A stretch of 64,000 nt of DNA from Flavihumibacter petaseus NBRC 106054 (GTDB lineage: Bacteria > Bacteroidota > Bacteroidia > Chitinophagales > Chitinophagaceae): assembly GCF_000974785.1 (NCBI RefSeq), contig NZ_BBWV01000001.1, positions 248,001 to 312,000 on the forward strand, written 5' to 3'. The translations under genes were made by a program, and so were the position numbers. Positions 45,417 through 54,000 of this stretch are shown in pieces (the stretch's first letter is position 1; every line of letters begins with the position of its first letter). The notes below the pieces were generated by a model, which did not search any database, was not told the DNA's origin, and saw only the letters and a program-made list of their open reading frames with translations.

Positions 45417-46187
45417 ATGAAAACAAAGGAAGATATCGTCAGAAACTGGCTGCCGCGTTACACCGGTGAATTGCTGGAAAATTTCGGCAAGTACATCCTC
45501 CTTACCAACTTCAGCAACTATGTTGATTGGTTTGCACAATGGCATAATGTTGATGTCATCGGCATCGGAAAACCTATGCAATGTGCAACAGCCGGCGATA
45601 TCACCATTATCAATTTCGGCATGGGAAGTCCTACCGCAGCAACAGTGATGGACCTGCTCAGTGCGATAGAACCCAAAGCTGTACTGTTCCTGGGGAAATG
45701 CGGGGGACTGAAAAAACGGAATAAGGTGGGTGACCTGGTCCTGCCGATTGCGGCCATCCGCGGAGAAGGAACGTCCAACGACTATTTCCCGCCAGAGGTG
45801 CCCGCACTTCCCGCCTTCGCCCTGCAGAAAGCCGTTTCCACCACGATCAGGGATTATGGCGTGGATTACTGGACGGGTACGGTATATACGACCAACCGGA
45901 GGGTATGGGAACACGATGAAGTATTTAAGGAATACCTCCAGAAAATACGGGCATATGCCATCGATATGGAAACGGCCACTATTTTCTCGGTCGGATTTTT
46001 TAACAGGATCCCGACCGGCGCCCTCCTGCTGGTGAGCGATTCCCCCATGATACCGGAGGGCGTAAAGACGGAAGAGAGTGACAAGAAAGTGACCGGGGAA
46101 TTTGTAGAGCGGCATATCCGGATCGGTATTGATTCCCTGAATCAGCTCATCAACGACGGGCTAACTGTCAGGCACCTGCGCTTTTAA
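45417..46187 (+). CDS. amn: AMP nucleosidase
   Basis: 256 residues. The phosphorylase-like fold shows GKPMQCATAGDITIINFGMGSPTAATVMD, LFLGKCGGL and AIDMETATIFSVGFF. It matches the short AMP nucleosidase form without the regulatory N-terminal domain of E. coli Amn. It cleaves AMP to adenine and ribose 5-phosphate. Followed 11 nt later by a small lipoprotein. Confidence 0.9.
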   Translation: MKTKEDIVRNWLPRYTGELLENFGKYILLTNFSNYVDWFAQWHNVDVIGIGKPMQCATAGDITIINFGMGSPTAATVMDLLSAIEPKAVLFLGKCGGLKKRNKVGDLVLPIAAIRGEGTSNDYFPPEVPALPAFALQKAVSTTIRDYGVDYWTGTVYTTNRRVWEHDEVFKEYLQKIRAYAIDMETATIFSVGFFNRIPTGALLLVSDSPMIPEGVKTEESDKKVTGEFVERHIRIGIDSLNQLINDGLTVRHLRF

Positions 46188-46198
46188 AAATCAGCAAT

Positions 46199-46594
46199 AT
46201 GAGAAGACTAGTTTATCTGGCGATTCCCCTGGTAATGCTGGGTTGCAAAACCAAAACACCATCCGGCACTGAAGCTGCCAGCAGTAAACCCTATGTCGGC
46301 AAACTGGTAGTACTGGAGTTGTGCAACCATTTTGTCGTTGAACTGGAGTCCGGTGACATCGATACCAGCAAACTTGCCCTCAACTGGAGAGATGAAAAGC
46401 GGAATGCTACCTATCCTAAGTCCTTTGCTGTTGCGAGCTCCTGCAGTTTCGCCACATCTGGTTTGAAGGAAGGTGACCGGTTCACTTTTGAGCTGGCTGA
46501 TGGTGCCCAGGAAAACTGCGCAGTTTGCATGGCCTATTACCCCACACCGGATAAAAAACTCTCCATTAAGAACATCAGCAAAATCACACCCTGA
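46199..46594 (+). CDS. Small lipoprotein of unknown function
   Basis: 131 residues with lipobox MLGC (Cys16). The mature part has Cys residues at ELCNH, SSCSF and ENCAVC, enough for one or two disulfides in the periplasm, and beta-rich stretches. Not recognised. Its TGA (46592-46594) overlaps the proposed CTG start of the ABC ATPase (CTGA), so the two are likely coupled. Confidence 0.7.
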   Translation: MRRLVYLAIPLVMLGCKTKTPSGTEAASSKPYVGKLVVLELCNHFVVELESGDIDTSKLALNWRDEKRNATYPKSFAVASSCSFATSGLKEGDRFTFELADGAQENCAVCMAYYPTPDKKLSIKNISKITP

Positions 46595-48318
46595 CCCTGC
46601 ATCCCCTGCTTTCCATAGAAGCGCTCCGCATTGCCTTTGAAAAAGATGGTCATCAGCAGCCGGCACTGCATGGACTGTCCCTGCAAATCAATCCGGGTGA
46701 ATTTGTGGCGCTGGTGGGTGAATCCGGATCGGGAAAAAGCATCACGGCCATGTCTGTGCTGCAGTTGCTGCCTGCGGAAAACACACGGTATCCGTCAGGA
46801 AAGATCCTTTTCTCCCCACACGGCGAGACGGCTGAAGATCTGTTGCTGTTACCGGAAAAACGCCTTCGGCATATCCGGGGTGGTGAGGTCGGCATGATCT
46901 TCCAGGAACCGATGACCTCACTCAACCCGGTATTCACTTGCGGGGAGCAGGTAGCAGAAACCATCCGGCTTCATGAAAAGGTAACCCAAAAAGAAGCGCG
47001 ACGGCAAACCATCACCCTGTTTGAAAAGGTCCGGCTGCCCGATCCCGAAGGGGTATACGATCGTTACCCGCATCAGCTGAGCGGCGGACAAAAACAACGG
47101 GTGATGATTGCTATGGCCGTGAGCTGCCGGCCGGCCCTGCTGATCGCGGATGAGCCAACCACAGCCCTCGACGTGACCGTGCAGCAGCATATCCTGGAAC
47201 TGCTTGATGAATTCCGCCGTACCGACAATCTCGGTATTCTTTTCATTACCCACGACCTGGGTGTGGTACAGGATGTAGCAGACAAAGTAGCTGTATTGTA
47301 CAAAGGGAACCTGGTGGAACAGGGCCCGGTGAGGAACGTATTCGGGAATCCGCAACATCCCTATACCCGCGCGTTGCTTGCCTGCCGGCCAATCCTTCAC
47401 GCCAGGGGAAAGCCGCTTCCGGTGGTCGCCGATTTTCTGCAGGACGACGGGAAAACAGCAGTCCCTGTTCCTGCTCCTGCTTCAGCCCCTGAATCCGCCG
47501 GTACCGGAAAAAAACTACTGTCGGTTGAATCACTGTCGGTATCGTTCGGCGGGCAGAAGCCACTACTGGGGAAAAGACGCCCGCTCATCAGGGCGGTGAA
47601 TAACGTAAGTTTTGATGTTTATGAGGGGGAGACCCTGGGCATCGTAGGCGAATCAGGATGCGGGAAGACGACCCTTGGCCGCGCTATCCTGCGGCTGGTG
47701 AAACCAGCATCCGGTAAAATAATCTATGGCGGCAGTGACCTGCTGCAACTCGACGAGAAAGAATGGCGCCCCCTGCGACAGGAATTCCAGCTGGTATTCC
47801 AGGATCCGTATGGTTCCCTGAACCCGAAACAACCCGTTGGGCAGGCAATTACCGAACCTTTGCAGGTACATTTCCCGGAAATGTCCCGCGGGCAAAAACA
47901 GGAACGCCTGCAACAATTGCTGGAAGCCGTTAACCTGCTGCCGGAACATGCTTTAAGGTATCCTTTCGCTTTCAGCGGGGGGCAGCGACAAAGGATCGGG
48001 ATCGCCAGGGCACTGGTGCTGGAGCCGGGACTGATCGTGTTTGACGAAAGCGTCAGCGCCCTTGACGTCAGCGTACAGGCACAGGTACTGAACCTGATCA
48101 ACCGCCTGAAAGCGGAACTGGGTTTCACCGCAGTATTCATCAGTCACGACCTCGGAGTTGTGCGCTATATCAGTGACCGGATCCTGGTAATGGAAAAAGG
48201 GAGTATCGTGGAAATGGGTACCCCGGAAAAGATATTCCGTGACCCGGAATCGCCATATACGCAGCGATTACTGGCTGCAATCCCGGGACTGCCGGGGAAA
48301 TCGGGAAATCCCAATTAA
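46591..48318 (+). CDS. Fused oligopeptide-type ABC ATPase (DppD-DppF-like)
   Basis: About 575 residues with two complete ATPase domains: Walker A GESGSGKS (43-50) and GESGCGKT (353-360), signature LSGGQ (163-167) and FSGGQRQRIGIARAL, both Walker B motifs, and a Pro/Ala linker (about 290-305). It resembles the fused YejF/DppDF ATPases of peptide importers. No permease or binding protein is adjacent. No ATG, GTG or TTG lies upstream of the conserved core in frame: the first in-frame GTG (46705) falls inside the nucleotide-binding fold. The likely start is CTG at 46591, which overlaps the upstream TGA; CTG at 46597 or 46606 is also possible. Confidence 0.88.
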   Translation: MTLHPLLSIEALRIAFEKDGHQQPALHGLSLQINPGEFVALVGESGSGKSITAMSVLQLLPAENTRYPSGKILFSPHGETAEDLLLLPEKRLRHIRGGEVGMIFQEPMTSLNPVFTCGEQVAETIRLHEKVTQKEARRQTITLFEKVRLPDPEGVYDRYPHQLSGGQKQRVMIAMAVSCRPALLIADEPTTALDVTVQQHILELLDEFRRTDNLGILFITHDLGVVQDVADKVAVLYKGNLVEQGPVRNVFGNPQHPYTRALLACRPILHARGKPLPVVADFLQDDGKTAVPVPAPASAPESAGTGKKLLSVESLSVSFGGQKPLLGKRRPLIRAVNNVSFDVYEGETLGIVGESGCGKTTLGRAILRLVKPASGKIIYGGSDLLQLDEKEWRPLRQEFQLVFQDPYGSLNPKQPVGQAITEPLQVHFPEMSRGQKQERLQQLLEAVNLLPEHALRYPFAFSGGQRQRIGIARALVLEPGLIVFDESVSALDVSVQAQVLNLINRLKAELGFTAVFISHDLGVVRYISDRILVMEKGSIVEMGTPEKIFRDPESPYTQRLLAAIPGLPGKSGNPN

Positions 48319-48372
48319 TTTCCTACCTTCGCGTCCTTTGAACATCAAGCCGTAACTTGAATCAATTTATAC

Positions 48373-49422
48373 ATGAAGCTATCACAGTTTAAGTTCGACC
48401 TACCCCTTAACCTTATTGCCCAACACCCTACCAAAAAAAGAGAAGACAGCCGCATGATGGTTGTTCATCGTAAGACCGGGCAAATCGAAAACAAAAATTT
48501 CCGCGACATTCTCGATTACTTTGACGACAAGGATGTGTTCGTCGTGAACAACACCAAGGTATTCCCTGCGCGCATGTATGGCCGTAAGGAAAAGACCGGC
48601 GCCAAGATCGAGGTGTTCCTGCTCCGTGAACTGAACAAGCCTAATCGTCTCTGGGATGTTATCGTTGATCCTGCCCGTAAGATCAGGGTTGGTAATAAAC
48701 TCTATTTTGGTGACAATGACGAACTGGTTGCAGAGGTGATCGACAACACTACCAGCCGCGGTCGTACCATCCGCTTCCTTTGGGAAGGAACTGACGCCGA
48801 ATTCCGCACCATGCTGGAATTTCTCGGCGAAACACCGCTTCCCAAATACATCAAGCGCAAGCCTGATGAGGAAGACAAGGAGCGTTACCAGACAGTATAT
48901 GCGAAACACGAAGGTGCTGTCGCAGCGCCCACTGCAGGTCTCCATTTCAGCCGTGAGCTGATCAAACGCCTGGAGATCAAAGGTGTCCGCTTTGCTGAAG
49001 TTACCCTGCACACCGGCCTGGGTACTTTCCGGCCGATCGAAGTGGAAGACCTCAGCAAACATAAAATGGATGCTGAGTACTACCGCATCGACGACAACTC
49101 CTGCCAGATCGTGAACAAAGCCAAGACCACCGGTCACAGGATCTGTTCTATCGGCACGACCACGATGCGCGCCATCGAATCTTCCTTCACCGCAGAGAAA
49201 TTGCTGAAACCTTCGGAAGGCTGGACCAACCACTTCATCCATCCGCCTTACCAGTTTTCCATTGCGGATGCCCTGGTAACCAATTTCCACCTGCCGAAAA
49301 CAAGCCTGCTGATCATGACCTGCGCATTTGCCGGCTATGACCTGGCTATGGAAGCATACAAGAAAGCCATCAAAGACAAATACCGTTTCTTCAGCTATGG
49401 CGATGCCATGCTGGTGATCTGA
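48373..49422 (+). CDS. queA: tRNA preQ1(34) S-adenosylmethionine ribosyltransferase-isomerase
   Basis: 349 residues, [30 protein letters not shown], with the QueA signatures [34 protein letters not shown] and [14 protein letters not shown]. It transfers the ribosyl part of SAM to preQ1 in tRNA to form epoxyqueuosine. Its own terminator follows at 49446. Confidence 0.98.
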   Translation: MKLSQFKFDLPLNLIAQHPTKKREDSRMMVVHRKTGQIENKNFRDILDYFDDKDVFVVNNTKVFPARMYGRKEKTGAKIEVFLLRELNKPNRLWDVIVDPARKIRVGNKLYFGDNDELVAEVIDNTTSRGRTIRFLWEGTDAEFRTMLEFLGETPLPKYIKRKPDEEDKERYQTVYAKHEGAVAAPTAGLHFSRELIKRLEIKGVRFAEVTLHTGLGTFRPIEVEDLSKHKMDAEYYRIDDNSCQIVNKAKTTGHRICSIGTTTMRAIESSFTAEKLLKPSEGWTNHFIHPPYQFSIADALVTNFHLPKTSLLIMTCAFAGYDLAMEAYKKAIKDKYRFFSYGDAMLVI

Positions 49423-49445
49423 CGGTTTCCATACAGATCGTTAAG

Positions 49446-49476
49446 AAAAACCGCATCCTCCGGGAGGCGGTTTTTT
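49446..49476 (+). terminator. Terminator after queA
   Basis: Stem AAAAACCGC / GCGGTTTTTT with an internal loop, ending in six T residues. Confidence 0.8.
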
Positions 49477-49518
49477 GTTTTCAGATATTCGGTATTTTCA
49501 ACCGGATAATCCCGCAAC

Positions 49519-50454
49519 ATGAAATTTATTTTTTCGCTATTCTTCTTCATGACCGCAATTCTAACCGCCAGCAGCCAGGAAGTGATCAGCCTCTACCCGA
49601 CTGACTCTATCCCCAACAGCAAGCCCACTGCAAATGCTGAAAAATCAGAGACGCAGGGCAATGGGCGACTGATAATTTCCAATATCACCGTGCCCACCAT
49701 GACAGTGTTCAGACCAGAGGCAGGCAAGGAAAACGGTACTGCTGTCATTATTTGTCCCGGTGGCGGATACTGGGTGGAAGCTTTCAGCCATGAAGGCACT
49801 GACGTCGCCAAAGTGTTTACGGAGTGGGGTGTAACGGCCTTTGTGTTGAAATACAGGCTTCCATCTGATGAAACGATGACCGACAAAACCATCGGCCCGC
49901 TTCAGGATGCACAACGCGCCATCCAGTATGTGCGGGAACACGCGAAACAATACCTGCTGAGCCCGAAACAGATCGGCATCATGGGATTCAGTGCGGGAGG
50001 GCATCTCGCCGGAACTGCCACGGTCCACTTTGATGATCAGAAAATTGCCAACCCACTGAAAACGTCCCTGCGACCCGACTTCTCCATCCTCGTTTACCCG
50101 GTGATTATCTTTAACGGCGAATATGCGCACAAGGGAAGTGTGGAGAAATTATTGGGGAAGGAGCCTACGCCGCAACAGCTGAAATACTTTTCACTGGAAA
50201 CACAGGTCACCAAAAAAACACCGCCGGTTTTCCTGGTGCATGCAAAGGATGATAAAGCTGTAAAACTAGACAATACCCTTCAATTTGCAGATGCGCTGGA
50301 CAAAGCCAATGTAAAACACGATTTGTATCTCTACGAGAAGGGCGGGCACGGGTTTGGCCTGCACAACCCGACAAGTGATGTGGAGTGGATGAAATATGTA
50401 AAAGAGTGGATGTTCGGAATGGACCTCATCCTCAAAAAACCTAAAGGCTATTAA
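49519..50454 (+). CDS. Secreted alpha/beta-hydrolase (BD-FAE/esterase type)
   Basis: 311 residues. Signal peptide MKFIFSLFFFMTAILTASSQ; oxyanion loop ICPGGGY; nucleophile Ser158 in GFSAGG; acid Asp in HAKDDKAV; His in KGGHGFG. This is the acetyl-xylan/feruloyl-esterase-like or carboxylesterase group commonly exported by Bacteroidota that degrade plant polymers. The substrate is not determined. It is followed by a strong bidirectional terminator. Confidence 0.85.
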   Translation: MKFIFSLFFFMTAILTASSQEVISLYPTDSIPNSKPTANAEKSETQGNGRLIISNITVPTMTVFRPEAGKENGTAVIICPGGGYWVEAFSHEGTDVAKVFTEWGVTAFVLKYRLPSDETMTDKTIGPLQDAQRAIQYVREHAKQYLLSPKQIGIMGFSAGGHLAGTATVHFDDQKIANPLKTSLRPDFSILVYPVIIFNGEYAHKGSVEKLLGKEPTPQQLKYFSLETQVTKKTPPVFLVHAKDDKAVKLDNTLQFADALDKANVKHDLYLYEKGGHGFGLHNPTSDVEWMKYVKEWMFGMDLILKKPKGY

Positions 50455-50457
50455 TAA

Positions 50458-50487
50458 AAAAAAGCCGCTGGATCCAGCGGCTTTTTT
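50458..50487. terminator. Bidirectional terminator between the esterase and aspartokinase
   Basis: An 18-nt perfect palindrome GCCGCTGGATCCAGCGGC (50464-50481), flanked by A6 and T6, between converging genes. Confidence 0.93.
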
Positions 50488-50500
50488 AATGCGGTTGAAA

Positions 50501-51823
50501 TTAATTCAGTCCGAATAAGCCCTTGTTGAGCAGTTTCAGGGTGTGCTGCTTTTCACCTGATGGGATCAGCAGGCTCACATTATGTTTGCTGCCACCGTAG
50601 CTGACCATGCGCACCGGCACGGGTTTCAGCGCATCGAATAATTTGCTCAGGATATCCTGCGTCTGTGCAATGTCGTTGCCTACAATGGAAACAATGGATT
50701 GCTCCTTGTCTACTTCGACCGTACCGAAAGGCTCCAGCTCCTTGATGATGGTCGCGAGGAACTGATCGTTATCGATGGTCACAGAAACCGCCACTTCGGA
50801 AGTGGTGATCATATCGATCGGCGTCCGGTATTTTTCGAACACTTCAAAGATCTTGCGGAGGAAACCATAAGCCAGCAACATGCGGCTGCTCTTGATATTG
50901 ATGGCGATGATGCCATCTTTTGCCGCGATCGCTTTCACACCAACAGAACCGGCTTCCTGGGTGATCACGGTTCCCGCCGCTTCAGGCTGCATCGTGTTCA
51001 ACAGCTTCACCGGAACCTTTTCCAGTTGTGCCGGCCAGATGCAGGTAGGGTGAAGGATCTTTGCGCCAAAGTAGGCCAGTTCTGCAGCTTCTTCAAAACT
51101 CAGTTGTTCTACCGGCACCGTTTTCTCCACCACACGGGGATCATTGTTGTGCATGCCATCGATATCGGTCCAGATCTCACAAACAGTACAATTTGCTGCT
51201 GCGGCAACCAGCGAAGCCGTGTAATCGCTTCCTCCCCTTTTCAGGTTATCAACCTCCCCCTTACTGTTGCGGCAGATATATCCCTGGGTAATGAAAAGAC
51301 CAACTTCTTTGTTGGCGTCCAGCACCGGCATCAGTTTCTGGCGGATCACGGGTACCTGCGGTTCATCATTGGCATCAATGCTCATGAATTCCAGTGCCGG
51401 AATCAGGGCATGTTTGATCCCCTGTTCTTCGAGATACAGGGAGAACAGTTTGGTGCTCATCAACTCACCCTGTGCAAGGATGTCTTTGTTCAGCGCTTCA
51501 TTAAATGAAATGCGGGTAATGATATTGAGAAATTCGAAATGCTCGCTGATGATCTTGTTGGCTTTGTCGCGCGTGGCATCTTTCAGCAACAGCGACAAGA
51601 TGAAAGCATGGTAGTGCCCTTCCAGCTGATCGATGATCTGTTTCGCTTTTTCCTTGTCCCCTTTGGCAAGGGCATCACCGATGCTGACAAGGGTATTGGT
51701 TGTTCCGCTCAGGGCACTTAAAACGACGATCTTGGGTTCATTGTCCCGGGTGATCAGTTGGGCCACCTGGTGCATTCTCTCGGGTTTGCCTACCGAGGTG
51801 CCCCCAAACTTCATGACTTTCAT
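50501..51823 (-). CDS. lysC: Aspartate kinase
   Basis: 440 residues starting MKVMKFGGTSVGKPERM. Kinase domain with the KFGGTSVG nucleotide loop, ITQGYICRNSKGEVDNLKRGGSDYTASLVA and WTDIDGMHNNDPR; two C-terminal ACT domains (about 300-440) for allosteric control by lysine or threonine. It commits aspartate to lysine, threonine and methionine. Monofunctional: no homoserine dehydrogenase domain. The frame runs far upstream into the Ldh-family gene, but MKVMKFGG is the family start. Confidence 0.96.
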   Translation of the reverse strand: MKVMKFGGTSVGKPERMHQVAQLITRDNEPKIVVLSALSGTTNTLVSIGDALAKGDKEKAKQIIDQLEGHYHAFILSLLLKDATRDKANKIISEHFEFLNIITRISFNEALNKDILAQGELMSTKLFSLYLEEQGIKHALIPALEFMSIDANDEPQVPVIRQKLMPVLDANKEVGLFITQGYICRNSKGEVDNLKRGGSDYTASLVAAAANCTVCEIWTDIDGMHNNDPRVVEKTVPVEQLSFEEAAELAYFGAKILHPTCIWPAQLEKVPVKLLNTMQPEAAGTVITQEAGSVGVKAIAAKDGIIAINIKSSRMLLAYGFLRKIFEVFEKYRTPIDMITTSEVAVSVTIDNDQFLATIIKELEPFGTVEVDKEQSIVSIVGNDIAQTQDILSKLFDALKPVPVRMVSYGGSKHNVSLLIPSGEKQHTLKLLNKGLFGLN

Positions 51824-51857
51824 TCCATTTTTTTTAGCGGGTGCTAATGTACGCCAT

Positions 51858-52937
51858 TCAGAGCGGAATAGAGAACCTTTGTCCGACCGAGCGGAGGTCT
51901 TCCACAACGGCAGGAAGCAAAGGAATGCCATCCTTTCTGCGGATAAGATCCATTTCGCGTTCCGGATCACCCGGAATGACAACTGCCGGTGAGCCGGGAA
52001 CAGTTTTAGCTTCCCGGAAACGGCGGATCCATTGATCCATATCTTTTTTGAAATCAGCTGCCTTGCGGAAAGCGTCGATACGCATGGCACCAAAGAAATG
52101 GCCGATCCCTTTGCCGGGCATATCCGATGGCATGGGTACATATGCCGGAAATGGCGGCACCCAGGGGCCATAGTTGGCACCACTCAGCACCGCGGAAAAA
52201 ATATCGACAATAGCGCCAAGGGCATAGCCTTTATGACTGCCGTGCTCCCGGTCGCCCCCCAGCGGCAGCAGGGCGCCACCCTGTTTCAGGGCATGCGCAT
52301 CAGTGGTCGGATTGCCCTGGGCATCCTGGATCCAGCCCAGTGGCGCCGCTTCGTTTTTGCGTTGAAGGATCTCGAGTTTCCCGTTGGCGGCGGTGGTGGT
52401 GGCGAGATCTGCAACAAAGGCGGGTTCAGCGCCTGCGGGTATGGCCACACAGATGGGATTGGTGCCCAGGAGTCTTTCAGTTGAGAAAGTCGGGGCAACC
52501 AGCGCACTGGCATTGGTCATGCTGATGCCGATCATGTCCTCTTCCAGGGCCATCATGGCATGCGCCGCGGCAATACCATAGTGATTGGAATGCTGTACAC
52601 TGACCCAACCGGTGCCTGCATTTTTTGCTTTATCGATTGCCAGTTGCATCGCTTTCGGCGCAACTACCAGCCCGAGACCGCTGTCGCCATCAACAACCGC
52701 TGTTGAAGGCGTTTCATGGATCACTTTTACCCGGGGTGTTGCATTCACCCGCTTTGCATCCCACAAACGAACATAACCACTGAGGCGGGCAATACCATGT
52801 GAATCAATTCCACGCAGATCAGCATTCAGCAACACCCGGGTGGCCGTAACCGCATCTTCTTCCGGGCAACCGATCGCCCTGAAAACCTGCAGCGTGAACT
52901 GCTCCAATTGTTCCAATGAAAATATTCCTGTAGACAT
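51858..52937 (-). CDS. Ldh-family oxidoreductase (malate/L-lactate dehydrogenase 2 type)
   Basis: 359 residues. Ldh_2-fold with His47 in the DLRGIDSHGIARL block, VDGDSGLGLVVAPKAM, NPICVAIPAG and GSHKGYALGAIVDIFSAVLSGA. The NAD(P) domain is unlike the Rossmann fold of ordinary Ldh. The family includes ureidoglycolate, sulfolactate and delta-1-piperideine-2-carboxylate reductases, so the substrate is uncertain. It precedes lysC on the minus strand by 34 nt, perhaps as one transcript, and is divergent from the lipoprotein pair. Confidence 0.85.
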   Translation of the reverse strand: MSTGIFSLEQLEQFTLQVFRAIGCPEEDAVTATRVLLNADLRGIDSHGIARLSGYVRLWDAKRVNATPRVKVIHETPSTAVVDGDSGLGLVVAPKAMQLAIDKAKNAGTGWVSVQHSNHYGIAAAHAMMALEEDMIGISMTNASALVAPTFSTERLLGTNPICVAIPAGAEPAFVADLATTTAANGKLEILQRKNEAAPLGWIQDAQGNPTTDAHALKQGGALLPLGGDREHGSHKGYALGAIVDIFSAVLSGANYGPWVPPFPAYVPMPSDMPGKGIGHFFGAMRIDAFRKAADFKKDMDQWIRRFREAKTVPGSPAVVIPGDPEREMDLIRRKDGIPLLPAVVEDLRSVGQRFSIPL

Positions 52938-52983
52938 GCACGCAAAGAAAGGATGTTTTCGCCTTTTTAGTTAAGTTGGTGTA

Positions 52984-54000
52984 ATGCTTAAGAGAAATCT
53001 TCTTTTGAACATCATTGTGTTTCTGTACTGTGGATGCACGCCTGGTGTAACACCGGAACAGGCATTCTATTACTGGAAAACGACCTACGATACTGGTCCT
53101 GCTGAAAATAATGCACTTGCCCGGCCTGGTGTAAAGAGTCTTTACTTACGCTTCTTTGATGTGGATCATTTTCCGGGAACGGAAGGGCCGGTTCCAAGGG
53201 GAAGGATCCAGTTCAACGCTGCTTTGCCTGCAGGAAAAGAAATTATCCCGGTAATTTTCATTACCAACCGGACCTTCCTGTCAGCCAGTGACAGTATTGC
53301 CGATTATCTCCCCGGCCGGGTCTGGAAGCTGATCAAACAGACGGCGGCAGCGAACAAAATCAAAATTTCCGAGATACAGATCGATTGCGACTGGACTCAG
53401 GCTACGAAGAAGCGTTATTTCAAGTTTCTCAGCAACCTGAACCTGCTTTCCCGCATCAATATCTCTGCGACCATCCGTCTGCATCAGGTTAAATACCGCA
53501 AGGAAACAGGCGTGCCGCCTGTGTCAAAAGGAATGCTGATGTATTACAACATGGGCACCATAGACGCCAGTGCCAACAATTCTATTTTCGATCCTGCCAT
53601 TGCTGCCAGATACACCGGCAACCTGAATGAATATCCGCTTCCGCTAGACCTGGCCCTTCCCATATTCGGATGGGGAATTCAGATCCGGAATGGCGAAGTA
53701 GTTCAGTTGCTGAATAAGATGGAGCGATCAGACCTTGCAGGAGACAGCGGTTTTGCAACCAGTGCAGACAACCGGCAGATCGCCCGCCATCCTGGTTTTC
53801 ATCATGGGTACTATTTTCAGCAGGGCGACGCCATCAAGTGGGAGACTGTAACGCCGGAGGCACTGCTGGCAGTACCGGAACAGCTGGCAAAACACGGCGC
53901 AGGCAAATTTGGTAAAATAGTATTTTACGACCTGGATGCCATTAACCTTAACCGTTATGAGGAAAATTTTTTTGAAAGAGTGGCTGCTGGCTTTCGGTAG
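52984..54000 (+). CDS. Lipoprotein of unknown function, first of an overlapping pair
   Basis: 338 residues with a lipobox-like YCGC (Cys19). The middle part alternates strands and helices, VKSLYLRFFDVDHF, EIIPVIFITNRTFL, KISEIQIDCDWTQATKKRYFKFLSNL, INISATIRLHQV and ALPIFGWGIQI, in the way a TIM-barrel glycosidase or DUF3142-like protein would, but I cannot assign it. The ID-CDW stretch could hold an acidic active-site pair. Its last 44 nt overlap the next gene, so the two are probably made together. Confidence 0.7.
   Translation: MLKRNLLLNIIVFLYCGCTPGVTPEQAFYYWKTTYDTGPAENNALARPGVKSLYLRFFDVDHFPGTEGPVPRGRIQFNAALPAGKEIIPVIFITNRTFLSASDSIADYLPGRVWKLIKQTAAANKIKISEIQIDCDWTQATKKRYFKFLSNLNLLSRINISATIRLHQVKYRKETGVPPVSKGMLMYYNMGTIDASANNSIFDPAIAARYTGNLNEYPLPLDLALPIFGWGIQIRNGEVVQLLNKMERSDLAGDSGFATSADNRQIARHPGFHHGYYFQQGDAIKWETVTPEALLAVPEQLAKHGAGKFGKIVFYDLDAINLNRYEENFFERVAAGFR

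Noticed and set aside
48400-49290. 296-codon open frame antisense to queA
   Set aside because: Shadow of a strongly conserved gene; no domain or start context.
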